From NCBI GenBank assembly GCA_964569765.1, contig CAZMVY010000003.1:1-56082 (forward strand): DNA of 56,082 bases, read 5' to 3'. The notes under the pieces are model-generated. The model was not told the origin of the DNA and made no database searches. It saw nothing but the letters and a program-made list of their open reading frames with translations. Numbering within the stretch: position 1 is the first letter of the stretch; each line of letters starts with the position of its first letter. The position numbers were made by a program, and so were the translations under genes. This document shows, in pieces, positions 25,817 to 34,257 of the stretch. The stretch comes from CAZMVY01 sp964569765 (lineage in GTDB: Bacteria > Planctomycetota > Phycisphaerae > UBA1845 > PWPN01).

Positions 25817-28551
25817 GCTCATTGATGCGGGCATTGCTGCTGGCCTTGGCACTCGCGGCGTCCGCACGCGCCGAAGCGATCAGGCTGCTCACACAGGAGC
25901 ACGATCCCTACGGCGTTCCCCGGCCCGCCCCCGGGCAAGAGAACGTTCCCCTCCGCACGACCTTCTTCTTCGAGCTGGGCTTTAACCGACCGGATTCGCC
26001 CGACCGCGTCGTCGCCGACTCCGTCGCCGTCACGCTGCAGCCGCAAGGCGGCGTGGCGGTCGATGTGCTGAAAGCCGGCGGCCGATTCGCCCCCGGGTAT
26101 TCCGGCCGGCTCTTCCCCGCCACCGTAGGGCTCAAAGGCCAGCCCGCGCTGGCCGTGTACATCGCGTCCGATACGCCGCTCCAACCCATGACAACGTACA
26201 CAGTCCGCGTTTCAGCCCGGTCCCGGAGCGGCGCGGACCTGCCGTCCGACAAGAGCGCCTGGGCCTTCACCACCGAAGCAGAACCCGTAGCGCACTTCCT
26301 CAGCGTGCCGCTCGACCTCGACGCCCCCGTCGTAACCTGGCACGGGGCCTTCTTCTCCGGCTTCTGCAAGGTCAACTTCTGCGCAAGCGACCCGGATCTG
26401 ATCGGCACCTATGAGCGGATGGCCGACACCCGGCGACGATTCCCCACAGCCTGGAGCCTGCAGCGCGACTTCTGGCTCACCGGCATGGAATTGAAACCGA
26501 GCTTCCTGCCGAACTACCTGCCGAACATCGTCCGCGAGCTGGAGACCCGCCGCATCGTGGCGATGGAGAACCAACCCGACGGGATCCTCCTGAAACTCGA
26601 AGATTTCTTCGGCCATGAGCAATACGGCATCCCCGCCGGCCGGCCGCTCCGGGAGGACTACCACCTTGGCGACGAAATCCTCATCTCCGATGGCGTCCAT
26701 GACGCCCGGGCAAAGGTGCTGGCCGTGGCAGATGACGCCGGTGCCATTCTGGCAAGCCCGTTCGAGACACCCAAAGACGGCTGGCTTCTCACCTACACGA
26801 GTCCGCCGGCGGCCACGGAGAATCCGCAGGCCCCCGGCCTGTTTCCGCCGGGCGGCTGCTACCTGCTCAAGTTCAGGCCGCACGGCACTCCCCGCTACTA
26901 CTGGGGCCGCCTGGATAAGGAGTGGGACATTGCCCAGCGGCGTTTCGGCCGGCGCCTCGTGGTGAACTTCGCCGATGCCCCCGGCGACCTTGCCGTCGAC
27001 GGGCGCAACTGGCCCACGGCCAAGGACTACGTCGAGTTGCACGACGTGGTTCGCACGATCACCGATCACATCCTCGGACGCTATGGCGACGCATGCCTCG
27101 ACTTTGTCTGGAGCATCTTCAACGAACCGGACCTGGGCGCCCTGTTCTGGCGCTCGGATTGGAACGAGCTTCAGCGATTCTACGACTACTCGACGGACGC
27201 CATTCTTCGCGCATTCGAGGACCGGGGATACGACTCCAACCGGGTCCTGGTCGGCGGGCTGGAGCTGGGAGCCGTCTTCGGCACCCATCTGCGGCTGGAG
27301 GAGTTTCTGGCCCATTGTTCGCCGCGGGCGCAAGTCGGAGGCGCCCTGCCGATGAACGCTGCCTTCGCCGACAGACGGCTGGACGGCAGGCGGTCCCGGC
27401 GCGTGGAAACCCTGTGCCGCCGCTCGAACGGCAAGGGCGCCCCATGCGATTTCATCTCCGTGCATGCCTACAACCGCTCCGAGCTGATGGCTGCCAAACT
27501 TGTGCGGGCCAAGGAAATCGCCCTGAAAATCGACCCGGAGTACTACGCGAAGCTCCGCGTCCACTCGCACGAAGCCTGCCCGAACTGGATGCCCCCGCCG
27601 GACCCGGCCGCCGCGGACAGCTATCTCGGAAACGGTTACTTCCCCACGTGGTGCGCTGATGTGGCACGCCGGCAGTTACAGGCGGCAGCCGATGATCCCC
27701 GCTACGCGTTCGGGGAAACCATCCTGACGTTCTGGCCGTGGCCGACGGAAAACTTCGCCGGGTACCCGACCTGCACCCGGCTGATCCGCGTGGACGACGA
27801 CGGTGACGGCGCCTCCGACCGCAAGGTTCTTGTGCCGATGCCGATCTTCCACTTCCTCGGTCTGCTCAACAGCATGGGCAGCGAGTATCACGTCATCCCC
27901 GGCAGGACCTGCGGCGGACACGTCTTCGGCGGCTTTGCCTCGCGGACCGGGCGCGACATCCGTATCCTGCTCTACACGCCTGACCCCCTCGATACCCAAT
28001 CGCGGTCCGACCGGGAATTCACGGTTGCGCTCGATATCCGCGGCATCCCGTGGCCGCAGGTACGCGTGGACGAATATCGCTTCGACCGGGAGCACAACAC
28101 CTGCTTCCGCCTCGCAAGGGAACTGCGCGACCGACCGCTCGGCCGTCCCGGGGCGCCGGCCGTCACAGCGACGGAGGTGGACGAACTGGCACGAACGGTC
28201 GAAAGCGACAACCGCGAGGCGGTCCTTGCCGCGCTCAAGAAGCTGGCCGCGATCGGCCCCGCCGCCCAGTCTGCCGCGCCGACGGTCTTCCGGCTCCTCG
28301 GGCCGACGACGGATCCAACCGTCCGCGCCGCGGCGCAATCGGCAATTGCGAGGATCGCACCTTCCGAGGTCTGCTACACCCCGAAGGAGATCGCGGAGAT
28401 CCAAGCCCTCGCAACGCTGCATACGACGCGATCATCGACCCACGCCGTCGCCGACGGCCGCTTGACGGTCCCCTCGAGCCTGAAGGGAAACGGCGCGGTT
28501 TTCCTGGTGGTGGAACCCACCGTGCCCATAAGCCGCCCGGCGGTACCGTAA
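25813..28551 (+). CDS. Exported clan-A glycoside hydrolase-like protein (GH39-like) with C-terminal HEAT-like repeats
   Basis: A 912-residue secreted protein with a short signal peptide (MRALLLALALAASARA from the internal ATG at 25825). An Ig-like domain (about 40-160) precedes a TIM-barrel-type region in which WSIFNEPDL supplies N437-E438-P439, the usual Asn-Glu acid/base pair of clan GH-A; a likely nucleophile is E587 in HSHEACPN. The overall look is closest to GH39-type enzymes acting on plant or algal glycans, but the exact family is unsure. Residues about 795-860 resemble one or two HEAT/armadillo repeats, an odd addition. GTG at 25813 or ATG at 25825 may be the start. Confidence 0.75.
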   Translation: MSSLMRALLLALALAASARAEAIRLLTQEHDPYGVPRPAPGQENVPLRTTFFFELGFNRPDSPDRVVADSVAVTLQPQGGVAVDVLKAGGRFAPGYSGRLFPATVGLKGQPALAVYIASDTPLQPMTTYTVRVSARSRSGADLPSDKSAWAFTTEAEPVAHFLSVPLDLDAPVVTWHGAFFSGFCKVNFCASDPDLIGTYERMADTRRRFPTAWSLQRDFWLTGMELKPSFLPNYLPNIVRELETRRIVAMENQPDGILLKLEDFFGHEQYGIPAGRPLREDYHLGDEILISDGVHDARAKVLAVADDAGAILASPFETPKDGWLLTYTSPPAATENPQAPGLFPPGGCYLLKFRPHGTPRYYWGRLDKEWDIAQRRFGRRLVVNFADAPGDLAVDGRNWPTAKDYVELHDVVRTITDHILGRYGDACLDFVWSIFNEPDLGALFWRSDWNELQRFYDYSTDAILRAFEDRGYDSNRVLVGGLELGAVFGTHLRLEEFLAHCSPRAQVGGALPMNAAFADRRLDGRRSRRVETLCRRSNGKGAPCDFISVHAYNRSELMAAKLVRAKEIALKIDPEYYAKLRVHSHEACPNWMPPPDPAAADSYLGNGYFPTWCADVARRQLQAAADDPRYAFGETILTFWPWPTENFAGYPTCTRLIRVDDDGDGASDRKVLVPMPIFHFLGLLNSMGSEYHVIPGRTCGGHVFGGFASRTGRDIRILLYTPDPLDTQSRSDREFTVALDIRGIPWPQVRVDEYRFDREHNTCFRLARELRDRPLGRPGAPAVTATEVDELARTVESDNREAVLAALKKLAAIGPAAQSAAPTVFRLLGPTTDPTVRAAAQSAIARIAPSEVCYTPKEIAEIQALATLHTTRSSTHAVADGRLTVPSSLKGNGAVFLVVEPTVPISRPAVP

Positions 28552-28601
28552 GAGGACGGAGGCCGAGCGCCCGGTCCTGCCTTCCGGGCCGCCGCGTGCG
28601 T

Positions 28602-28624
28602 TCCCCGGCGGAACGCGCCGGGGA
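28602..28624. terminator. GC-rich hairpin between convergent genes
   Basis: A perfect 9-bp stem, TCCCCGGCG and CGCCGGGGA, with a 5-base loop lies between the convergent stops at 28551 and 28674. There is no T-run, so bidirectional termination is a guess from position and strength. Confidence 0.4.
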
Positions 28625-28673
28625 GGCCAACTGCCCCCACCGCAAGCCAGAGCTCCGGCCGGCGGCCTGACGA

Positions 28674-29249
28674 TCATTCCTTCGGCGAGCGGCCCGAGTC
28701 CTCGGACGGCTCCCCGGCCGGGCCGGTGGCGCCTTTCTCGAACTCGTCTTCGAGCCGGCTGACGAAGCGGCTTTCGAGCTCAATCGGTTCCAGTGCAAGG
28801 CGCATGTCGAGGACCGCCGGCACGATCGCCGCCAGCAGCAGGAGCATGCCCGTGACAAACAGCGCCATGGCCGGATACTTCGCCAGCGGCAGCAGCACGC
28901 TCAGGCCCGTAGCCAGCGAACAGGCCGTCAGGCACGCGATCGTGCCCAGCAGGCAGTAGAGCGTCAGGCGTACGAGGCGGGCCTGTCGCGTCACCCGGGC
29001 GGTCTGCAGTTCCAGCATGTCCAGCAGTCGCCGATGCCGATCGATCGCGAACGGATCGGGCTGACCGGCCGTGCTGCTGCGGGCATAGTCTTCCTGGATC
29101 TCCAGCCGCTCGCGCTGGAACCCCCGCAGCCGCGAGATGATGTACGACAGCCGGTTATAGAAGGTCAGGCACAACAGGCCGCACGCGGAGATGATGACCA
29201 CCGGTACGACCGATGAGGATACGACCCGAGACCACACTTCCGTCGTCAT
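28674..29249 (-). CDS. DUF2721 family membrane protein
   Basis: A 191-residue protein with an N-terminal membrane helix (about 10-30), a charged region with LSYIISRLRGFQRERLEI, and two further helices (about 95-120 and 128-150), ending in an acidic tail. The layout fits DUF2721, small bacterial inner-membrane proteins of unknown function. It is divergent from the rhamnulokinase gene and transcribed alone. Confidence 0.75.
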   Translation of the reverse strand: MTTEVWSRVVSSSVVPVVIISACGLLCLTFYNRLSYIISRLRGFQRERLEIQEDYARSSTAGQPDPFAIDRHRRLLDMLELQTARVTRQARLVRLTLYCLLGTIACLTACSLATGLSVLLPLAKYPAMALFVTGMLLLLAAIVPAVLDMRLALEPIELESRFVSRLEDEFEKGATGPAGEPSEDSGRSPKE

Positions 29250-29390
29250 GACGTCTCAACGCGGGAACCACGACCGCCCGCAAGCAGAGCTTCTCACCGA
29301 AAGCACGACCAGCGTACGCCGCCCTTACGACAGTCGCAAGAGAGGGCAACACGGCACCGCCGCGGCGGCCGGCCAGCCGTCGATGCGCAC

Positions 29391-29419
29391 TTGCCGCATG
29401 CGGAACGATCCGGTAAACG
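29391..29419 (+). promoter_or_regulatory. Weak promoter candidate before rhaB
   Basis: TTGCCG at 29391-29396 and TAAACG at 29414-29419 are separated by 17 bases; both boxes are partial matches. No clear operator was seen in the 248-base divergent region. Confidence 0.25.
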
Positions 29420-29497
29420 TGTAGCCGACGACGGCGGCCGACGTGTCGGGCGGCCGGGCCCGACCCCGCCGACAGATGCCGGAAGAGGAGACACGCA

Positions 29498-30982
29498 ATG
29501 CCCGCCACCCATTTCGTAGCGATTGACCTCGGTGCGGAGAGCGGCCGGACGATTCTCGGCCGGATCCAGGACTCGCGCCTGCACCTGGAGGTAGTCAGCC
29601 GCTTTGCCAACGGCCCCGTTCGTGTCTGTGATTCGCTCCACTGGGACGTGCTGCGACTCTTCTCGGAGATCAAGGCCGGCCTGGCCGCGATCGTACGCGA
29701 CCGCAAGTTGGCGCCGGCCGGCGTCGGCATCGACACGTGGGGAGTCGACTTCGGCCTGCTCGGCCGCGGAGATGTGCTGCTCGGCAATCCCTACCACTAT
29801 CGCGACGCCCGCACGAACGGCATGATGGAAAAGGCCTTCGCCCGGATGCCCCGCGAGAAGATCTTCGAGCTGACGGGCCTGCAGTTCATGCAGCTCAATT
29901 CGCTCTTCCAGCTCCTCGCGATGCGGCTGGGCCGATCGCCCCTGCTCGACATCGCCGAAACGTTCCTCACGATGCCGGACCTGTTTAACTTCTGGCTCAC
30001 CGGGCGCAAGGTGTGCGAGTTCTCGAACGCCACGACGACGCAGCTCTACAACCCGCGTGCCGGGGGGTGGGCCCGGCCGCTCTTCGAGACCTTCGAACTA
30101 CCGTTCGCCATGATGCCGGAGATCGTGCCGCCCGGCACGGTCCTCGGAGAGCTTCGGCCAGGCATCGCCGAGGAAATCGGCGCGGGCAAGGTGCCGGTGA
30201 TCGCCCCCGCATGCCACGACACCGGCTCAGCCGTCGCCGCCGTCCCCGCCGAGGCGGACACGCACTGGGCCTTCCTCAGCTCCGGCACCTGGTCGCTCAT
30301 GGGGATGGAGGTGACGCAACCGATCATCGACGCCCGATCGCTCCGCTACAACTTCACGAACGAGGGCGGCGTCGCGGGCACGTTCCGCTTCCTGAAGAAT
30401 ATCATGGGGCTCTGGCTCGTGCAGGAATGCCGCCGGACCTGGGAGCGCGCGGGCAAGTCCTATGGATACGACGAACTCAGCGAAATGGCAGCCAACAGCA
30501 AGCCGTTCGAGCACTGGGTGGACCCGGACGATGCCTCATTCCTCGCGCCCGGCGATATGCCCGCGCGAATCGCGGCTTTCTGCCGACGGACCGGACAGAC
30601 GGTGCCGACGGGCCCCGGGGCGGTCGTCCGCTGCTGCCTTGAGAGCCTCGCCATGAAGTACCGCCACGTTCTCGAGTGCCTCGAGGAATGCACCGGGCGC
30701 AAAGTCGATGTGATCCACGTAGTGGGCGGCGGGTCGCAGAACAAGGTGCTCTGCCAGATGACCGCCGACGCCACGGGCCGGCGGGTCGTCACGGGCCCGG
30801 TGGAGGCGACGGCCGCCGGCAACGTCATTGTGCAGGCCATCGCCACGGGCGTGCTGAAGGACATTCGCGAGGCCCGCGATCTGGTCCGACGGTCATTCGA
30901 GCTCAAGACGTACGAACCACGGGATGCCGCCTCGTGGGCCGGTCCCTGCGAGCAGTTCCGCAAGAACCTGCAGGCGCCCTGA
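29498..30982 (+). CDS. rhaB: Rhamnulokinase
   Basis: A 494-residue FGGY-family sugar kinase that phosphorylates L-rhamnulose. The N-terminal ATP-binding motif AIDLGAESGRT, the GIDTWGVDFGLL segment, HDTGSAVAAVP with the likely catalytic Asp, and SSGTWSLMG are those of RhaB. AGGAG lies seven bases before the ATG. No rhamnose isomerase or aldolase gene lies beside it; the next gene is an unrelated small membrane protein, so the rest of the pathway must be elsewhere. Confidence 0.92.
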   Translation: MPATHFVAIDLGAESGRTILGRIQDSRLHLEVVSRFANGPVRVCDSLHWDVLRLFSEIKAGLAAIVRDRKLAPAGVGIDTWGVDFGLLGRGDVLLGNPYHYRDARTNGMMEKAFARMPREKIFELTGLQFMQLNSLFQLLAMRLGRSPLLDIAETFLTMPDLFNFWLTGRKVCEFSNATTTQLYNPRAGGWARPLFETFELPFAMMPEIVPPGTVLGELRPGIAEEIGAGKVPVIAPACHDTGSAVAAVPAEADTHWAFLSSGTWSLMGMEVTQPIIDARSLRYNFTNEGGVAGTFRFLKNIMGLWLVQECRRTWERAGKSYGYDELSEMAANSKPFEHWVDPDDASFLAPGDMPARIAAFCRRTGQTVPTGPGAVVRCCLESLAMKYRHVLECLEECTGRKVDVIHVVGGGSQNKVLCQMTADATGRRVVTGPVEATAAGNVIVQAIATGVLKDIREARDLVRRSFELKTYEPRDAASWAGPCEQFRKNLQAP

Positions 30983-31008
30983 GACCGACCGGCAGAGGAA
31001 ACCTCCCG

Positions 31009-31269
31009 GTGAGCGACAGCGAGGACCGGCTTCGAGACGACTTTCGCCGCTTTGAGTATGAGTGTCCCCGGTGCGGGGCCGTGCTCCACGAATACGCCGG
31101 GCAATGCCCGGAGTGCGGGCAGAATCTCTTCGAGGCGTTCAGCGGAACATTCCGCCCGAGGCGCAGCCGGGGCGTAAAGATCCTCGTCCTTGTCGTGCTG
31201 GCCTTGTTCCTGGTGAGTATGTTGGCCGTGTCCGTCGTCTCGCTGCACGCCCTGCTTCAAGGCCGGTAA
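31009..31269 (+). CDS. Small zinc-ribbon membrane protein
   Basis: An 86-residue protein from a GTG start with AGAGGA upstream. Residues about 17-35 form a zinc ribbon, CPRCG followed by CPECG, and about 60-80 form one membrane helix. It sits 26 bases after rhaB and may be cotranscribed. The same architecture appears at 54211-54474. Function unknown. Confidence 0.75.
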   Translation: MSDSEDRLRDDFRRFEYECPRCGAVLHEYAGQCPECGQNLFEAFSGTFRPRRSRGVKILVLVVLALFLVSMLAVSVVSLHALLQGR

Positions 31270-31274
31270 TCGCC

Positions 31275-31300
31275 CCCCGCGCCGCCCGCTCGCCGCGGGG
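31275..31300. terminator. GC hairpin between convergent zinc-ribbon and pyrH genes
   Basis: CCCCGCG (31275-31281) pairs with CGCGGGG (31294-31300) around a 12-base loop, between convergent stops at 31269 and 31325. No T-run is present, so the call rests on position. Confidence 0.35.
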
Positions 31301-31324
31301 CGGGCTCCGTTCGCACCCGCCGTC

Positions 31325-32056
31325 TCATGTGCGGGTCACGAGCGTGCCTACCTTGCCGCCGAGGACGACCTTCTTCATGTTGCCGGGTTTCGCGAGGTTG
31401 AAGACGATCACGGGAATCTGCTTCTGGCGGCACAGGTCGATCGCGCTGAGGTCCATCACGCCGAGGCGTTCATCGATGGCGCGGTCGTACGTGAGGCGCG
31501 AGTACAACGTGGCGTCGGGGTGCTTCGCGGGGTCGGCGTTGTAGATGCCGTCCACCTTCGTCGCCTTCAGTACGGCGTCGGCCCCGAGTTCCATCGCCGC
31601 GATTGCGGCGGCGGTGTCCGTCGTGACGAACGGGCGACCCGTGCCGCCGGCGAGAATGACCACGCGGCCCTTCTCGAGATGACGCAGACCGCGGCGGCGG
31701 ATGTACGGCTCGCACACGGCCGCAACCGGAATGGCAGACATCACGCGGGCCTCCAGGCCGAGGGCTTCGATCGCCTCCTGCAGTGCCAGGGCGTTGATCA
31801 CCGTGGCAAGCATGCCCATGTGGTGGGCGGTGGCCTCGGGGACGCGGGCCTGCTTCGCCGCCGCCGAGCCGCGGAGGAAATTGCCGCCGCCCACGACGAC
31901 GGCCACCTGGACCCCGGCGCGCGCGACGTTGCGGATCTCCCGGGCCATCCGCTCGAGCTGGTCGGCATCGAGCCCGAAGCCGCCGGGGCGGCAGAAGCCT
32001 TCACCGCTGATCTTCAGTACGATCCGTTTGTAGAGCGGGCTTACCTTGCCGGGCAT
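31325..32056 (-). CDS. pyrH: UMP kinase
   Basis: A 243-residue UMP kinase of the amino-acid-kinase fold, converting UMP to UDP in pyrimidine synthesis. LKISGE near the start, VVVGGGNFLRG, and TTDTAAA followed by LKATKVDGIYNADP are the expected motifs. The start at 32056 is chosen because AGAGGA precedes it and the protein then begins like other PyrH. It is the last gene of rpsB-tsf-pyrH; frr, which normally follows, is absent and a convergent gene occupies that place. Confidence 0.95.
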   Translation of the reverse strand: MPGKVSPLYKRIVLKISGEGFCRPGGFGLDADQLERMAREIRNVARAGVQVAVVVGGGNFLRGSAAAKQARVPEATAHHMGMLATVINALALQEAIEALGLEARVMSAIPVAAVCEPYIRRRGLRHLEKGRVVILAGGTGRPFVTTDTAAAIAAMELGADAVLKATKVDGIYNADPAKHPDATLYSRLTYDRAIDERLGVMDLSAIDLCRQKQIPVIVFNLAKPGNMKKVVLGGKVGTLVTRT

Positions 32057-32173
32057 GGTCGTTTCCTCTGCTGTCCCCTGAGACGCCCGCTGCTCCGACG
32101 GCACACGGCGCCTGCAGACCGGGCGGCAGGCGTTCGTCCCCGGGGGGAAAGGCCGCTCCCGCGGTCCTTCCGT

Positions 32174-33016
32174 TCAGCCGCCCACTTCAAACCGCCGGTA
32201 TGCGACGATCCGGACGTCGCCGTGCCTGGCGAGCAGCTTCGCGATCGTGCCCTTGAACTTGTCCGCGTTGGCGAACTCCTGCTCGAGCAGCACATGCTCC
32301 GAATACCAGCGGTTCACCTTGCCCATCACGATCTTCTCGACGATGCTCTCGGGCTTGCCGCTCTGCAGCGCAACGGCGCGGGCGATTTCCTTTTCCTTCT
32401 CGATCGTAGCCGCGTCCACGTCGTCTCGAGAGAGAGCCGAAGGCTTCATCGCCGTGATGTGCATGCACAGGTCGGCGAGCAACTCGTCGTCGCCGCCCGC
32501 GCCCTCCACCTGAAGCAGTACGCCGATCTTGCCGTTGAAATGCACGTAGCTCGCCAGCCGACCCTGGAGCTTCTCCACGCGGACGACCTTCATGTTCTCG
32601 CGAATCTTGTTCACGAGGTCATGAAGCAGGTCGCGGCACGTGCGCGACGGCTCATTCGGGGCCGGCAGGGCCATCAGGGCATCGGGGCTGACCGGTCCGA
32701 CCGCCTCCGCTGCGGCCCGGGCGAAGAGATCGGCAAGGGTCTTGAACTCGGGGTTGTTCGCAACCGGCGCCGTCTCGCAACGAAACTCGATGATCGCGCC
32801 CACCTTGCGGTCGCGATCCACAAAACAGGCAATGCGCCCCTCGCCGGTCTCGCGACCGGCCTTCTTGTCTGCCGCGTCCGCGCCGCGCTTGCGAAGAATG
32901 TCCACCGCCTTGTCTGCGTCGCCGTTCGCCTCGGTCAAAGCCGCCTTGCAGTCCATCATGGGCAGGCCGGTGCGCTCGCGAAGGGCCTTTACTTGTGCCG
33001 CCGTTATCTCGGCCAT
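32174..33016 (-). CDS. tsf: Elongation factor Ts
   Basis: A 280-residue EF-Ts, the nucleotide exchange factor of EF-Tu. The N-terminal UBA-like domain with KALRERTGLPMMDCKAAL and the ILRKRG segment are diagnostic. Length is normal. It follows rpsB by 99 bases that contain an intrinsic terminator or attenuator, and precedes pyrH by 117 bases. Confidence 0.96.
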   Translation of the reverse strand: MAEITAAQVKALRERTGLPMMDCKAALTEANGDADKAVDILRKRGADAADKKAGRETGEGRIACFVDRDRKVGAIIEFRCETAPVANNPEFKTLADLFARAAAEAVGPVSPDALMALPAPNEPSRTCRDLLHDLVNKIRENMKVVRVEKLQGRLASYVHFNGKIGVLLQVEGAGGDDELLADLCMHITAMKPSALSRDDVDAATIEKEKEIARAVALQSGKPESIVEKIVMGKVNRWYSEHVLLEQEFANADKFKGTIAKLLARHGDVRIVAYRRFEVGG

Positions 33017-33039
33017 GAACCTCGACTCCTTCCACGCTG

Positions 33040-33071
33040 AAAAAAGGCCCCGGCCCAGACCAGCCGAGGCC
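33040..33071 (-). terminator. Intrinsic terminator or attenuator between rpsB and tsf
   Basis: On the minus strand a 9-bp stem with one G-T pair (arms 33071-33063 and 33054-33046, loop of 8 bases) is followed directly by six T. It ends 23 bases before the tsf ATG, so it probably reduces rather than abolishes tsf-pyrH expression. A comparable partial terminator is known between rpsB and tsf of E. coli. Confidence 0.8.
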
Positions 33072-33115
33072 CGTTTCGTCCTGCAAAACAGTCCGGAAAG
33101 ACCGCGCCGCGTGCC

Positions 33116-34024
33116 TCACGGGGCCGCCGGCGGTGCCTCGCCGGCATCCGGCATCGCCGCGGGCGCAATACCCTCGGGCTGATAACCAGCCTCCGGCGTC
33201 GTCGGGGCGGCCGCCGGCTCCACAGGAGCTTCCTCGGCAGCGGCCGCGGCGCCGGGCGCCTCGCCCGCGGCCCTGGCCAGCACACGGCGCGAACGCCGCG
33301 CGGGCCGCGGCCCGGCCTCCCCCTCGGCCGACGGAACCGGACGCGACCGCTTGCCTTCCTCGATCGCCATGACCAACTGATCGATCACGATCGCAATCGC
33401 CCGCATGGCGTCGTCGTTGCCCGGAATCGGGATATCGGCAAAGTCGGGATCCGAATCGGTGTCGATCAGGCAGACGGTCGGAATGCCGAGCTTCTTGGCC
33501 TCTTTCACCGCGATGTGCTCGCGGCGGACGTCCACGACGACCAGCGCGCCGGGCAGACGGGTCATGTTGCGGATGCCGGAGAGGTTCCGTTGAATCTTCC
33601 GCTTCTCGCGCGTGAGCGACGAGACCATCTTCTTGCTGTACTCGCCGAGCTTACCGTCCCTCTCGATCGCCTCGAGCTCCTCCAGCCTCTGGAGCCGCGA
33701 GCGGATCGTGCGGAAGTTCGTCAGCGTCCCGCCGAGCCACCGCTCGGTGACATAGTGCATGCCGCACTGCTGGGCACCCTTCTCGATGCAGTGACGGGCC
33801 TGCCGCTTCGTGCCGACAAAAAGCACGTCATCCCCACGAGCGACCACCTGCGCCAGAAACTTCTTGGCCCGCAGCAGACCCTTCAGCGTCTCGCGGATAT
33901 CCACGATGTGAATGAGATTACGCTTGCCGAAGATGAACGGGCGCATCTTCGGATTCCACCGGCTGACGCGGTGGCCGAAGTGAATGCCCGAATCAATCAG
34001 CTGGCGGACCAGCTCCGACGCCAA
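33116..34024 (-). CDS. rpsB: 30S ribosomal protein S2 with extended C-terminus
   Basis: A 302-residue S2 starting at TTG 34024, with GGAGGTG placed just upstream; the first residues SELVRQLIDSGIHFGHR match S2. Core motifs WNPKM, RWLGGTLTNF and PTVCLIDTDSDP are intact. The conserved protein ends near residue 225; the last 75 or so residues are an Ala/Pro/Glu-rich extension, possibly disordered, longer than in most bacteria. First gene of rpsB-tsf-pyrH with two candidate promoters upstream. Confidence 0.95.
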   Translation of the reverse strand: MASELVRQLIDSGIHFGHRVSRWNPKMRPFIFGKRNLIHIVDIRETLKGLLRAKKFLAQVVARGDDVLFVGTKRQARHCIEKGAQQCGMHYVTERWLGGTLTNFRTIRSRLQRLEELEAIERDGKLGEYSKKMVSSLTREKRKIQRNLSGIRNMTRLPGALVVVDVRREHIAVKEAKKLGIPTVCLIDTDSDPDFADIPIPGNDDAMRAIAIVIDQLVMAIEEGKRSRPVPSAEGEAGPRPARRSRRVLARAAGEAPGAAAAAEEAPVEPAAAPTTPEAGYQPEGIAPAAMPDAGEAPPAAP

Positions 34025-34079
34025 ACAACACCTCCGCGCGAAATAAAGACCGCCTCCACCTCTGTCCTGCGAACCCGGC

Positions 34080-34108
34080 AGTCTAACCGGCCGGGCGCGC
34101 GAAATCAA
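34080..34108 (-). promoter_or_regulatory. Proximal rpsB promoter
   Basis: Minus strand: TTGATT at 34108-34103, 17-base spacer, TAGACT at 34085-34080. The start near 34073 gives a leader of about 50 bases. A perfect palindrome ends 17 bases upstream of the -35 box. Confidence 0.65.
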
Positions 34109-34124
34109 GGCGCACGGTCACGGT

Positions 34125-34140
34125 GATCCCGGCCGGGATC
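34125..34140. promoter_or_regulatory. Perfect 16-bp palindrome upstream of rpsB promoter
   Basis: GATCCCGGCCGGGATC is a perfect palindrome between the two candidate rpsB promoters. It may be a dimeric regulator site; no regulator is identified. Confidence 0.4.
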
Positions 34141-34155
34141 CGATTCGCAGAACAT

Positions 34156-34182
34156 CAAGCCGGAGGTTGACGTCCCGGCTTG
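34156..34182. other. Hairpin in the long rpsB leader
   Basis: CAAGCCGG and CCGGCTTG form a perfect 8-bp stem with an 11-base loop. In a transcript from the distal promoter it would lie in the rpsB leader, where S2 autoregulatory structures are found in other bacteria; that role here is speculative. Confidence 0.35.
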
Positions 34183-34198
34183 CGTGTAACCGCCCGGA

Positions 34199-34228
34199 AG
34201 GATAACGTCTCCCGCGGGCGGTTGGCAA
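34199..34228 (-). promoter_or_regulatory. Distal rpsB promoter candidate
   Basis: Minus strand: TTGCCA (5 of 6 matches) at 34228-34223, 18-base spacer, TATCCT at 34204-34199. It would give a leader of about 170 bases containing the hairpin and palindrome. Confidence 0.5.
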
Positions 34229-34257
34229 GTACCCCCCAACAGGGAGATGACGCCGGC

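Noticed and set aside
19896..29436. 16-base exact repeat GTAGCCGACGACGGCG at 19896 and 29421
   Set aside because: Two copies of a GC-rich 16-mer in 56 kb can occur by chance, with no shared context or flanking similarity.
31520..33040. 506-codon plus-strand open frame across pyrH and tsf
   Set aside because: Both underlying minus-strand genes are unmistakable; the plus-strand product is a codon shadow.
34180..34257. Upstream GTG start for lpxB
   Set aside because: The extra 26 residues resemble nothing in LpxB, and ATG 34258 has a GGGAG site.
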